Positions 1 through 10,680 of a DNA stretch of 64,000 bases are shown here, in pieces. The position numbers and the translations under genes are program-made. Numbering within the stretch: position 1 is the stretch's first letter; each line of letters opens with the position of its first letter. Origin of the DNA: Cryptomeria japonica (taxonomy: Eukaryota; Streptophyta; Pinopsida; Cupressales; Cupressaceae); contig NC_081408.1 of the NCBI RefSeq assembly GCF_030272615.1, positions 198,674,841 to 198,738,840 on the forward strand, read 5' to 3'. The notes under the pieces were generated by a model. It was not told the origin of the DNA, made no database searches, and worked only from the letters and a program-made list of their open reading frames with translations.

Positions 1-622
1 GTTAGCTTCAACTAACTGATGAACTATCTCCAATAGGGCAAATCTATCTTGAACACTGATAGGCAGATGCCGAAGAGTGACAAATATATCAAATACCCTA
101 ATGACAATGTGGTCCTTGAAGTAGAACCATTATCCCCAATTGTGAGGAAAGTCCAAATCAGGTCTCAGATCATTAGGTCTTAAAAATTCTTTAGCTGTTT
201 GGCTTAAACCCCATCTAAACTCCTTTTGAAGAATACTTAACAACTTTCTAATAAAAAGATTTTCAAAAGCTAAATAACTAGACTAATTCATATGTAAATC
301 CCAAATATAGGTCCATTCCTGGACTAGGAGTTGTTCTCCTCCAATGGTGGTTGTAATTTGCAGTTTTGGATGCCAAACCTTGAGGCCTTTATACAAAAAT
401 ATATGCATCAACAAGGAATAATACTTGATATTTGATGGTTTTACAATTTTGAAATCACAAAGGGCATTATGAAGACCCTCAACCACCAAGGAAGAAAAAT
501 CAAAAGGTCTATTTATATCTCTACTTTGGATATCCATACATATCACCAGCATCCAATTGGGGATCATATCTCTTGCATTTGTAACACATACCTAACATAG
601 AGCATGGTAGGTATCTATTAAA
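1..622 (-). pseudogene. Unrecognised degenerate ORF, C-terminal half (split by element I)
   Basis: Read on the minus strand, this is one continuous frame from 622 down to 1, broken only by stops at 592-594, 283-285 and 130-132. It encodes protein-like sequence with segments such as ARDMIPNWMLVICMD and YSLLMHIFLYKGLKVWHP. The N-terminal half lies at 17957-18566: when element I and one target copy are removed, the frame runs straight from VDLFVNY into LIDTYHALC. I do not recognise the family. The composition and full-length single frame suggest an intronless repeat-borne protein rather than a host gene with exons, but that is inference. No catalytic motif, zinc knuckle or transmembrane segment is visible. 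The C-terminus lies outside the window. Confidence 0.55.
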
Positions 623-1746
623 TTTTGGCTTGATGATGATTATAATGAATGACTTCATATGTTGTCATTGATGGAACATGTACACACACACATATGTTCA
701 CATTGTCTACCGATATTACTTCTAAAAGTTACTTGTATTGCAACCAGTATTGGAAGTTTAGTTTTTGATGGCTTAGAGAGTGTCAAACCGGTACATGTAG
801 ACAATTGGTATATGCAAGAATGACTTGACACCAACTTGAAGATCCATTGAAGATCATCAAAGAAGCAATGGAGGACAATTAGTTTACATGTTGAAATGGT
901 TAACTCTAACTGGTATTGGTGTTCCAACCGGTATTCATTGATTGTGTGATGAGTTATACCAATCGTGATGAGTTACCTTAACCGACAAATTTTGGCGGTA
1001 ATTTGTGATGAGTTATGTTTGATTCGTCCAGATACACTGCACCTAGGAAATTGTGATATAATTTCTAAGGCCAACATGAAATCTAAATGTCTATTTAATG
1101 ACATTATGATGAACTATTTTGTAGATATGATATGAGATGATTTGATGAGAAGATAGAAGTGTTAAGTTGTTGAAGGCATTGCATAATATGTTGGTGATGC
1201 AGTTTTGAGTGCGCAGAAGAGGATCTACTCAAGCAAGTTGTGCTACTTCTAGATCACATCATCTGTTGTTTTCTAATCACTACAATAGTCAAATCCCCTA
1301 ACCAGGTAAGCTCTTACAAGCTTCAGTGTACAAATCCTTTAACAAGGTGATCCATTAGTTTGGATTCAGAAATCCTCTACCGAGGTTACTCCTAACATGG
1401 TACTACCTTTAAGAGGGTATAGCTCCTAACAAAGCTTTGGGATCTTTAACAGGATTCGCTCCTAGCAGAGAACCTTTGTAGACCTTAACCTGTCAGTTAC
1501 CTATTACTGTAGATAGTTAACTTGTGAGTCCCATCTCACCATGATTTTTCCCATTTTTTGTTTTCCACATATAAACACTTGTGTTATGGTGGATTTTTTA
1601 CTTATTGTGGATGCTTTAATATCATTTTGGATTGCATGCATAGTGTTTAGTAAACTTGTTAAGTATATCTACCAGTCAGTGTTTAAAGTAGTATTATTTT
1701 TGGTGTCACTGATTCACCCCCCTCTTAGTGCTTTATAAGTCTATCA
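623..1746 (+). repeat. Element I 5' LTR
   Basis: Matches 16823-17951 along its whole length with scattered substitutions. The expected TG start is mutated to TT; the end is intact (CTATCA). It contains a micro-hairpin array (1291-1440), the GTGAG/CTCAC hairpin at 1524-1539, and the pyrimidine-rich stretch before the 3' end that all LTRs of this superfamily in the window share. The TATA-like box of the 3' copy (17296-17302) reads TATTTAA here (1092-1098). Confidence 0.85.
1291..1440 (+). other. Micro-hairpin array in element I 5' LTR
   Basis: Consecutive short inverted repeats with loops of four to six bases resembling YTAACA: AAGCT-CTTACA-AGCTT (1308-1323), CCTT-TAAC-AAGG (1336-1347), ATCCA-TTAGTT-TGGAT (1350-1365), CCTC-TACC-GAGG (1374-1385) and a TACC/GGTA pair (1404-1419). 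The stems differ from unit to unit while the loops stay similar. The 3' LTR repeats the array, with AGCTC-CTTATA-GAGCT at 17625-17640. Function unknown. Confidence 0.6.
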
Positions 1747-1748
1747 AT

Positions 1749-1760
1749 TGGTATAAGAGC
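1749..1760 (+). other. Primer-binding site of element I (initiator Met tRNA type)
   Basis: TGGTATAAGAGC begins two bases after the 5' LTR. It differs at one base from the usual plant LTR-element primer site for initiator methionine tRNA (TGGTATCAGAGC). Confidence 0.8.
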
Positions 1761-1808
1761 CTAACTTCTTTAAGGCTTAATTGCTTGGAAGGAAACCCTA
1801 AAGCCACC

Positions 1809-2439
1809 ATGGGGGATATGAGCTACTTTGAGATGGCTAGAGTGCTTGAAGCTACTAAGGATGAGCTTGAAACTCTAAGGGTCAGATTTAAAGCTTCTCA
1901 AGTCAAAAGGAGAGAGCTGATTGAACAACTATTGGAAATATCTGATAATAGTTCTTCAGATGAAGCTAATATTGATGCATTAGCTGAAAAAGGTGAAAAA
2001 TTGAACGGTGAAAAGCTAAATATAAGAAGAGAGTTAGAAGCCCTAACTATCTGCATGAGTCAAGAGATGGAAGCTAGGAGGGCAGCTGAAGACCTTGTCA
2101 AAGAGAGAGATCATGAGATTGCTAAGATCAAACAAGAGATTGAAACTTTGCATGAGCATTGGCATGCAAAAAAAGAAGAAAAGAGGCTATGCAGCTAGAT
2201 CTTGAAATGGCATCATCTCTAAGAGAGACTCTTGCAACACACAATGAACATTCTACTAGAGAGCTCACTGAGGCTAATGGAAAGTTGGAAAAGTTCAATA
2301 AAAGTTTTACAATGCTGGATGAGGAGATCCAATCACAAAGGATGAAAGGTGATACATCTGGACTAGGCTTTAACACATCTGAGAAAGGAGAGATTTTGGA
2401 ACAAAGAGCAACATTCACAAGGACAAAACTGCTCCTAAG
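1809..2439 (+). pseudogene. Element I ORF1, N-terminal part: coiled-coil gag-like protein
   Basis: The start is the ATG at 1809, in good context just after the primer site. The product is strongly helical and charged, rich in E, K, L and R heptads for about 190 residues, as expected of an oligomerising capsid-like protein. The frame shifts at a run of seven A near 2165; the second frame carries the coil on. It ends with GDTSGLGF, a motif repeated in ORF1 of elements C and V (GDSSGLGF, GDTNGLGF). The coding sequence stops at 2439 because a smaller element was inserted there and resumes at 12300 with zinc knuckles. Calling it a gag analogue is inference from position and domain order; it has no standard Ty1 or Ty3 gag domain that I can see. 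Confidence 0.65.
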
Positions 2440-2444
2440 GTTAA
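2440..2444. repeat. TSD (GTTAA), left copy, of the 327-bp-LTR element
   Basis: GTTAA here and GTTAA at 12295-12299 flank the small element exactly. Collapsing the two copies restores ORF1 of element I. Confidence 0.9.
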
Positions 2445-2771
2445 TGTTAGAGTTATCTTTTATTAGCTAATAATTATTTATTTAGTTATTAGTCTATTAT
2501 ACTCTATGCTTAAGCTGAACCTAGGAATCTTATAATTCTTTAGGGTTTTCACCTTTGGGGTTTTGAGTATCCTTTTATAAGGATTCTGTTTTGTATTTTC
2601 ATAACAATTGTAATTATTGAATTGCATTCTTGTTGCACAACAATATGACTCCTCTTTTCTAGATCTCTAAATTCTGGCCTCAATAAGTTTTTTGCTTCTC
2701 TCCTTTTGTGACAGGTTTGCATGCAGGCGATCTTTGGGAGTTGTAGAGTTGATTTTTACTCAACTCCAACA
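2445..2771 (+). repeat. 5' LTR of the small element
   Basis: Begins TGTTAGAG and ends CCAACA. It is closely similar to 4368-4678 plus 12279-12294. It contains no micro-hairpin array, so it belongs to another LTR family than elements I, A, B, C, IV and V. Confidence 0.9.
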
Positions 2772-2783
2772 TGGTATGAGAGC
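2772..2783 (+). other. Primer-binding site of the small element
   Basis: TGGTATGAGAGC directly follows the LTR, one base away from the initiator Met tRNA primer site. Confidence 0.85.
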
Positions 2784-4367
2784 TCCAGATCTGCATGCCC
2801 CTGTTCTCTCCATGACAGATTTTGGGCCTTGTTCTTCAAATCTGTGTATTTGGGGGTTTGTGTATTTGCTTTTTTTAATTTATGGGGGTAGCTAATTTTT
2901 TGGTACATTTTGGTGCCAAAAGGACCTCACAATTGGATTCAGAAGGCTGATTCCATGAATTTTGATATATAATTTGCCTATTTTCAGTGACAGGGGTATA
3001 TGGGGCATCATTTTTAATTGACACATTTTTCGAGGCACAAAAATCCGTACGACTATACTTGCAAATGCGTCAGAAAATTTTCATCCCTCTTTATGCCCTA
3101 CAAGAGGGTTTTTTTTTATTTTGGCCATAACTTGGGCATATGGAGGCGTTTTCCAACAAAATCTTATATCGTCGGAAAGCTATTTTTGAGGTCTATCTAG
3201 ATATGAAGATTTAAACTTTTTATTTTGCTTTTTTGATGGCATTTTTTTCTGTCAAAGCCAGAGCTTGTTTTTGCACTTCGGGAGACATAACTTGAGCATC
3301 TGAACTCATTTTTTCAAAAACTTTATATTGTTGGGAAGAGTGTTCTGTGTTCTTTCTAGATTCTACTCCAAGTATATTTTATTCAGTTTTTTGCTTTTCA
3401 GTACTTTGGTGAATATCTTGGATGTTTCAGGTCCTGGGATATCTTTCTTTGAGTAGGATGTCTCGTCTTTGGCTGTTCTTTCTGTTTCCAATCTTCTGTC
3501 TCATATGATCATTGCAACATTTTATTTATGCAAACACACTGAGATAAGGTGCCATCATGCATTGTATACTTGGGATCTTTCACATCTTGTGCCTTATTGT
3601 ACATGAACTACTTATAAAGTGCCATGGGGGGGTTGATGTTTTCCTTTGTTTGCCATCTACCTTTGTCATGTGAGTGTTCCATCCATGACATTAGTCTCAT
3701 GATGTGTGTCAAGTGAGTGTTCCTTCCATGACACTATGTACTTTCTCTGCACCTTCGATGTTCTTGGTTCTTCGTCATGCTGTTCTTGTTGGCTATTCTT
3801 TTCAGTGTACCTATCCCTCTCCCTTTTAAGCATTACGTGGAGGTTTGTCCTGTTTCTCTAATGCTTCCTTGGTTTGATTGATCAACTCTTCAGGCTTTGG
3901 TGTTTTATGCCATCTGTATCTTCGAGTTTAATTGTTTGCCTTGTTTGCCATCTGATTCGAGTATTGTCATTTGAGGGCACTCATGCAGATTACAGTCTTC
4001 TCTAACTCATCATGTTCTATTTCAGTGGAGGTTCTTCAAATCAGCAGTTACTCTTCGACAGTGTTTGCAAATATTTCATGCTTTAGTGGTGTTCTTTAGT
4101 CTCTTCTTTTTTGTTCCTATCTTCTGGAACACTCTTGTTTGGAGGCTTCTTAGTCCTTCACTTGAGCTTTCATCTCTTCTTGGAGAGGAGTTTTATTCCG
4201 ACATGGTTTTCTACTTTTTCTCCACTTTACCAAGATTTTTATTGTACTTGGCTACCTCATCAGGCCTAGTTGCCGGGACCCATTGTTGCTTTCTTGTATT
4301 TTTTTTACATGCTTTTTTAGTCCTTAGTTGTTTTTTAGCTACTCCCTAATTTCATCTTAAGGGGGGG
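2784..4367 (+). other. Non-coding interior and PPT of the small element
   Basis: The interior shows only short, T-rich, hydrophobic frames with no protein motif. It contains two related stretches beginning ATAACTTG at about 3127 and 3287, alignable over some 75 bases. The purine tract AAGGGGGGG (4359-4367) primes the 3' LTR. Confidence 0.7.
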
Positions 4368-4678
4368 TGTTAGAGTTATCTTTTATTAACTAATAATTAT
4401 TTATTTAATTATTAGTCTATTATACTCTATGCTTAAACTAAACTTAGGAATCTTATAATTCTTTAGGGTTTCACCTTTGGGGTTTCGAGTATCCTTTTAT
4501 AAGGATTCTCTCTTTGTATTTTCATAACAATTATAATTATTGAATTGCATTCTTGTTGCACAAAAATATGACTCCTCTTTTCTAGATCTCTAAATTCTAG
4601 CCTCAATAGATCTTTTGCTTCTCTCCTTCTATGATAGATTTGCATGCAGGTGACCTTTGGGAGTTGTAGAGTTGATTT
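4368..4678 (+). repeat. 3' LTR of the small element, first 311 bp
   Basis: Aligns with 2445-2755. It is interrupted by the copia element with a 5-bp duplication: GATTT (4674-4678) against AATTT (12274-12278). Confidence 0.9.
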
Positions 4679-5539
4679 TGTTGGCATTATGTGAACTGAC
4701 ATGAGCCTAATGTGAACCAACATAAAGACATAATGATATTGTATGTTGTCATTGATGTCAATATGGGACATAGTGTGAACCGACACATGTGATAAGTGAA
4801 GAAAGAGGAATCGACATATGTGTGAACTGGTATATGCCAAAGTGAAGCGGCATATTTGCTCAAGGTGAACTGGCATGTAGTTATGGGAACTGGCACATGG
4901 AAGCACTATATGACTACCGGTTGGTAGGCAGCTTCCACTTTGGGGTTTCTGGTTGGAGTACCTCAAGTCTGTGTGACTCAATCGGTGATCTTTGTGTGAT
5001 AAGTTAGTAGTATGATGGAGGACAGATCGTGTTGCCACATAAGCTCTATGTGCGTGAAGGATCTTGCATGAAGATGATTATTCCTATCTACCTTGGGAAT
5101 GTGCGAAGTCTATCAAATGGTGATAACGCGTGATGGGTTATCAGCCGCCATGAAAACGGTGGATAATGGATGATGGAGAATGTCTTGAGATCGATTCAAG
5201 ACTGGTGCATTTAATGCATTATGATTCAACAGTCAGGATCGAACCGTTTGCATTGCTCAACCTAATAGGTTTAGGGTTTAGGGTTTTTGCTACCAACCTG
5301 TATGTTTCCTATAAGGTCGATGTTGGGTTTCTGTCTGAGGTTGTTGGGAAAAGTTGTGAGTGTGTATCCAAGGAAAGTGATACATGATTCTTGCCAGACC
5401 AAAAGAGAGAAGAGATACCTGCAAAGTGAATGTGCTGAAGGAAAAGAGGAACCTAAACAGATCTGCATTAGCATTGAGTGCTGTTAACTAATCATTGTAA
5501 TACCTGTTGATCTCTAACCACTTCAATAGTTGTAAAATC

Positions 5540-5846
5540 CCCTAACAAGGTAGCCTTAACTGGCTTGATTCAAAATCCCTTAAATCGGGTGGTCTTAATT
5601 GGCTTGTGTCAAATCCCTTAACCGGGTAACTCGAGGCTAATGAGTTCTGAGAAGCTAGAGAAGCTTAGGAGATCCTTTCAGCTATTGAGTTCTTAAAATC
5701 CTGTAACAAGGTGACCCTACCGGGTTTAACCTTGAACCGGGTATCCCTTAACCGTGTGATCCTTAGTAGGATCGGTTCCTACCAGAACCTATTGTAATGT
5801 CCTTAACCGAACAAGGCTCCTAACAGAGCGAACTTCTAAAGAGTTC
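5540..5846 (+). other. Micro-hairpin array in copia 5' LTR
   Basis: Perfect small hairpins in close succession: AGCC-TTAACT-GGCT (5552-5565), ACCC-TACC-GGGT (5714-5725), GATCC-TTAGTA-GGATC (5758-5773), GGTTC-CTACCA-GAACC (5774-5789), GCTC-CTAACA-GAGC (5816-5829), GAACT-TCTAAAG-AGTTC (5830-5846). Stems are all different; loops centre on TAAC or TACC. The same array lies at about 11530-11840 in the 3' LTR. Confidence 0.7.
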
Positions 5847-5996
5847 AAAAAGAAGCTTGTGGGTATTCATCCCCACCATGGTTTTTCCCAGTTGGGTTTC
5901 CACATGAAAAATATGTGTGTCATGTGTAATGCTCTTGTCTTGTGATGCTCTGTTTTATCTGTTAAGCACATGAAGGTTCTATGTTTTATGCCTGTC

Positions 5997-6003
5997 TATA
6001 AAA
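5997..6003 (+). promoter_or_regulatory. Candidate TATA box of the copia LTR
   Basis: TATAAAA, kept in the 3' LTR at 11975-11981. It lies about 300 bp before the LTR end. Only conservation and sequence support it. Confidence 0.3.
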
Positions 6004-6298
6004 CACATTGAAATCACTATTGTGAAGATCTGATGGTTAAGTTTACTAGTTTGTGGATGAGAATATAATGATAATGTGGTATTGAGCTAAGAGAAAAGCT
6101 TATTGAGTGACTAGTTCATGATTGATTGAGCTATACTAGATGTTACCAGTTGCACTCTATTTTACCGATATCCCTATTTATCAGTCATTTGGGGTATTTG
6201 CTGTCAAACCGGATTTTGACTATATTTGTGTTGGTACCGATTCACCCCCCCCTCTCAGTACCGGTTTGGTACTATTGGTTCATCATTGAGTTATCAAT

Positions 6299-6310
6299 TA
6301 GTATCAGAGC
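6299..6310 (+). other. Primer-binding site of the copia element
   Basis: TAGTATCAGAGC, one base from the initiator Met tRNA complement, two bases after the LTR. Confidence 0.9.
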
Positions 6311-6365
6311 ACTCCAGGTCCTCTATGTTGTAAGCTTAACCGCTTGAGGAAAAGATCCTAGCCAA

Positions 6366-7199
6366 ATGATGAAGAGGGAAGGTCCAAAGTTCAACAGGGA
6401 AAACTTTAGTATATGGAAAGATAGGATGAAGATATTCATCAAAAGCATGGGTGTTCAACACTGGAGTTATGTTGAAAATGTATATGTTGTTCCTACCGGT
6501 ACTCTCACCGATGACCAAAAGAGAGAGATACAAGAAAATGGGCAAGTCATGGAAGCCCTCATTAGTAGTCTATCTGACATTGAGTTTATTGATGTTCAGG
6601 ACAAGGCAAATCCCAAAGAAGTATGGGATGCTCTTGAAAATATTTATGGTGGTGACGAGCATGTAAAACAGGCTAAGGAAGAGAGCTTGAGAGGAAAGTT
6701 TGAAGACATGCGGATGGTTGAAGGAGAAACCATTCAGCAATATGGAAGAAGAATCAAAATAGTTGTTGGAGAAATAAAGAGTGCAGGTGGCAAAATAGAA
6801 GATTCCACTATGGTAAGTAAAGTCCTGAGATCCTTGTTGCTGGTCTATGCAATAAGGGTTGCTGCTATTCAGGAGCTGAGATCAATAGACAAGTCTAAGG
6901 CGTCCTTGGACTCCATCATAGCCAAGTTGATAGCCTATGAGCTGAATAATTTTGATGGTAGTGTTCAAAAGTCAGAATCAGCTTTTAAAGCTTTTGCTAT
7001 ACCATCCAGAAAAGGAAAAGAGGCTAGCACTAGTGGGGAACCTAGTCATAACAAAGAAATGAAGGATGAAGAGTTTCTGATGGAATTTGAAGCTCTTTTA
7101 GCCAGGAGATTTCCAAAAGAGACTGGTAAATACAAAGGTAAGCTTCCTTTGAAATGTTTCTCCTGTAACTAGATAGGACATATTGCTATGAACTGTCCT
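6366..7199 (+). pseudogene. gag: Copia gag (capsid and zinc knuckle)
   Basis: The ATG at 6366 opens a frame of 268 residues starting with the copia-type gag signature around FNRENFSIWKDRMKIF, followed by the helical capsid region of the UBN2/retrotran_gag type. The C-terminus carries a CCHC knuckle (CFSCN..GHIAMNC), interrupted by a TAG at 7170-7172 where one residue is expected. Gag would form the virus-like particle and bind element RNA. The frame continues directly into protease without a shift, as is usual for plant copia elements. Confidence 0.9.
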
Positions 7200-10100
7200 A
7201 ATAGTGACAACAAGGATAAACCAGAAAGGTTCAAGAAATTCAAAGGAGGAAACCAGAGAAATTGTTTTGTGGTAGTTGATGAAGGTGTCACAGATGAGGA
7301 ATCAGAAGATGAAGAGAATGAAGACATTGTGTTCATTGCTGTAAAGAAAGATGTGGCAGACAAGAAGGCTCTTGTCTCCCGGTTTGATGATTCCAATGAG
7401 TGGATCATTGACAGTGGCTGTTCTCACCATATGACTAGTGACCGGAGCAAGTTTCTATCCTTAGAGGAGTATGATGATGGTGTGGTTCGCTTTGGCAATG
7501 ATGCACCATGCATGGTCAAAGGCAAAGGGTCCATCTCTTTGAATGGAAAGAGTAGTGCTGACAATGTGTATTGGGTTGATGGTCTCAGACACAACCTTCT
7601 AAGTGTTGCCCAGCTAAATGACAGTGGTCTCACTCTGCAATTCAAGAATGGAGTTTGTAGAATCAAAGGCGAAGATGGTAAATTGGTAGCCACCGGCATG
7701 CAGACTAAATGTAACCTATTTCATCTAAAGGCAAATATAAGTACATGTCTTATGGCTAAGCTTGATGATAGCTAGATATGGCATAGGAGATTCTGCCATG
7801 TGAACTTTGATAACATTATAAAGGCTAGTAAGATCAAGGCAGTTAGAGGGTTACCGGTGCTGAGAAAACCAGATAATACCTTGTGTAGAGAATGTCAATT
7901 GGGGAAAATGTCTTCCTCAACCTTTAAAGGTAAATCTTTCACTACTGACAATTTGCTTGATCTTGTGCATACTGATTTATGTGGTCCTATGAAAACTAGA
8001 AGTGTGCTGGGTGATAGGTACTTCATGATTCTCACTGATGACTGCTCAAGAATGATGTGGGTCACATTCTTGAAAGAAAAGTCTGAAGCTTTTGGGAAAT
8101 TCAAAGCTTTCAGAGCATTAGTGGAGAAGGAAAGCGGTAAGAGGATCAAATGTCTCAGAACTGATCAAGGAGGGGAATTCACTTCCAGTGAATTCAACAA
8201 GTATTGTGAAGAATTTGGCATCAAGAGACAACTGTCTGCCCCCCGGACTCCACAACAGAATGGCCTAGCAGAGAGGAATAACCGGACTATGGTTGAAGCA
8301 GCTAGAACTATGTTGATCCAAGGAAAGGTTGCTCACACCTTTTGGAGAGAAGCGGTGAGCACTGCAGTTTACACTATGAACTGGGTACTCATCAAAAAGG
8401 GTAAGGACAAAACTCCTTATGAGTATTGGACCGGTAAGACACCTATGGTAAACTGCTTTAAGGTATTTGGTATAAAATGTTACATCAAGAGGAGTGAACA
8501 TCAAGGCAAATTTGAAGCTAAATGTGATGAAGGAATATTTCTAGGATATTCCACCAAGAGTAAAGCTTTCAAGTGCTACAATAATAGGACTCAGAGAATT
8601 ATGGAAAGCATCAATGTAAGAGTTGATGAATCCTCTGAGAAGACTGAGAAAACTGGCAGTGAGCAAGTTGTAAATGAACCGGTTGCAACCTTTTGGGAAC
8701 CGGTTGTCAGTCAACCTAGTACCAGTAACAGTGTTCCTGAACCGGTGAATGCTAATACTGATGAAGATGAGGATGAAGAAGAAAAGAAAGAAGAATCAGT
8801 TAAGACCATTCCTCAGTATGTCAAGTTCAATCATGATCCCAAGAAGATCATAGGTGATAAGGATGCAGGAATCCTTACTAGAAGAAAGATCAGAGAAAAC
8901 TCATGTATGATCTCTGAATTTGAGCCTAAGTCATTCAAAGAGGCTCATAAAGATGAAGACTGGATCAAGGCAATGGAAGAAGAACTTGACCAGATAGAGA
9001 AAAATGGTACATGGTCCTTGGTACCCAGACCAGAGCATAAAAATGTCATCGACACCAAATGGGTGTTCAGAAATAAGTTGAATGAGGATGGCATAGTGAT
9101 TAGGAATAAAGCTAGACTGGTATGCAAAATATATGCTCAAGAAGAAGGTGAAGACTATGGGTAAACCTTTGCTCCTGTAGCCAGACTGGAAGGAGTTCGT
9201 ATGCTTCTTTCATATGAAAATTTTAAGAGGTTCAAGGTATATCAAATGGATGTAAAATCTGCATTCCTAAATGGTGTACTTGAAGAGGAGGTGTATATTG
9301 AGCAACCAGATGGGTTTGCCCTATCTGAAGACAGTGACATGGTATGTAGGCTACATAAAGTATTATATTGTCTAAAGCAAGCACCTAGGGCATGGTATGA
9401 GTGCCTACATTCCCATCTTGTGAAGATTGGATTTGAGAGAACAAGTGAAGATAGCAATATCTACTTGAAGTCTAAAGAAGATCAGATTCTGATCTGTGAA
9501 GTTTTTGTTGATGACATAAGATGAGTCATGAGTTTGCTGATGAGATGAAGAAAGAGTTTGAGATGTCACTCATAGGGGAGATTAAGTTCTTCACTGGACT
9601 ACATATCCAACAGATGAAAGATGGAATCTTCATCACTCAGCCCAAATATGTCAAAGAAGTGTCGAAGACTTTTGGCATGGAAGATTGCAAACCGGTTGGT
9701 ACACCAATGGTGACCGGTTGCAAATTGACAAAGGAGGATGATTCCGCACTGATTGATGAGAAGGAATACTGATCAATGATTGGTAAGTTGCATTATGTAG
9801 TGCATAGTAGATCGGATATTGCACATGCAGTTGGCATCACTGCAAGGTTCCAAAAGAGTCCAAGAGAATCTCACTTGAATGCAGTCAAGCGGATTCTTAG
9901 GTATCTGAAGGGAACAATTGACTATGGATTGTGGTACCCATACAACAATAATTTTAATCTGAAAGTATTCACAGATGCTGATTGGGCCGATAATGTGGAT
10001 GACTGGAAGAGCACAACCGGTGGTGCATTCTTTCTCGATGGTAGACTGGTCTCATGGATGAGTAAAAAGCAGAGTTGCATCTCTTAGTCTACAGCGGAAG

Positions 10101-10426
10101 TAGAGTATGTTGCATCTTTCATGAACTACACTTAGACAATCTGGATGAAGCATGTCCTGGAAGGCTTCAAGATCCCTGTATCTGAACCGGTAAGTATATT
10201 CTGTGATAACACAAGTGCTATCAATATATCAAAGAATCCAATTTTACATTCTAGAACCATGCATTTTGAGCTTAAGTATCATTTCTTGAGGGAAAAGGTT
10301 CAGAATAAAGAGATTGCACTGGAGCATGTGTCTAGTAAGGAGTAGTTAGCAGACATATTCACCAAGCCTCTCCCAAAGACAACATTTGTGCATTTGAGAG
10401 GTGAATTAGGGGTCTTGCCCCTTTAG
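7200..10426 (+). pseudogene. pol: Copia pol: protease, integrase, reverse transcriptase, RNase H
   Basis: The protease shows WIIDSGCSHHM near 7401-7435. The GAG-pre-integrase zinc region follows (H..H near 7780, CRECQ near 7890). The integrase core has D in HTDLCGP, D in RTDQGGEF and E in NGLAERNNRTM, all three catalytic acids. The reverse transcriptase begins near 8930 and reaches FVDDI at about 9510, where a deletion shifts the frame. RNase H includes FTDADWADN and FCDNTSAINISKNP. Stops occur at about 7773, 9162, 9770, 10085 and 10343. The final TAG is 10424-10426. Everything except the shift near 9520 is in the gag frame. The family and function are secure; this copy cannot make active enzyme. 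Confidence 0.93.
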
Positions 10427-10557
10427 GTGGTGAACTAAAAGTGATTATTCCACATTAGTCAGGTATTGAAAGAGAAATCTTTGGTTGATTGGTGTGTTTA
10501 CGGATGCTACTCCTCAGGGGGAGCAACATGATGGAATAGTGATTATTGTACCTCCAC

Positions 10558-10680
10558 TTTGGCATTGTTGTCAAAGGGGGAGAAGGAGTGAAGTGAAAAG
10601 ATATCTATAGCAAATGGGGAGAAGATGGGAAGCAGAGAAGATATCTTTTGTATATTGCCATCAATGCCAAAGGGGGAGAT
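10558..10680 (+). other. Copia 3' untranslated region with two polypurine tracts
   Basis: An upstream tract at 10558-10582 and the LTR-adjacent tract ending at 10680 both contain CAAAGGGGGAG. The first is identical over 25 bases to 16667-16691, and 10655-10687 is identical over 33 bases to 16797-16829, both in element I. Confidence 0.85.

Larger units (their letters stand above)
2445..4678 (+). mobile_element. Small non-autonomous LTR element (TRIM/LARD-like), first part
   Basis: LTR 2445-2771, PBS 2772-2783, internal 2784-4358, PPT 4359-4367, then 3' LTR from 4368. The 3' LTR is broken at 4678 by the copia insertion, and its last bases are 12279-12294. The two LTRs are then both 327 bp. Total length without the copia is about 2.25 kb. 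The internal region has no convincing coding sequence, so the element depended on others for movement. It is larger than a typical TRIM. Confidence 0.9.
4679..6296 (+). repeat. Copia 5' LTR
   Basis: 1618 bp, TGTTGGCA..TTATCA, alignable with 10681-12273. It contains the micro-hairpin array, the GTGGG/CCCAC hairpin (5859-5876), a TATAAAA box (5997-6003) and a C-tract before the end. It carries two copies of a telomere-like TTTAGGG at 5269-5286 where the 3' LTR has one. Confidence 0.95.

Noticed and set aside
4065-4349. 94-codon hydrophobic frame in the small element
   Set aside because: T-rich low-complexity translation with no motif; the interior of this element looks non-coding.
5269-5286. 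Telomere-like TTTAGGG repeats (also near 19905)
   Set aside because: Two or three units only; the first lies within a copia LTR, so no former telomere is implied.
5540-5846. Possible CRISPR-like array because of regularly spaced short repeats
   Set aside because: The repeats are palindromes with different stems and no constant repeat or spacer; the context is a plant LTR.
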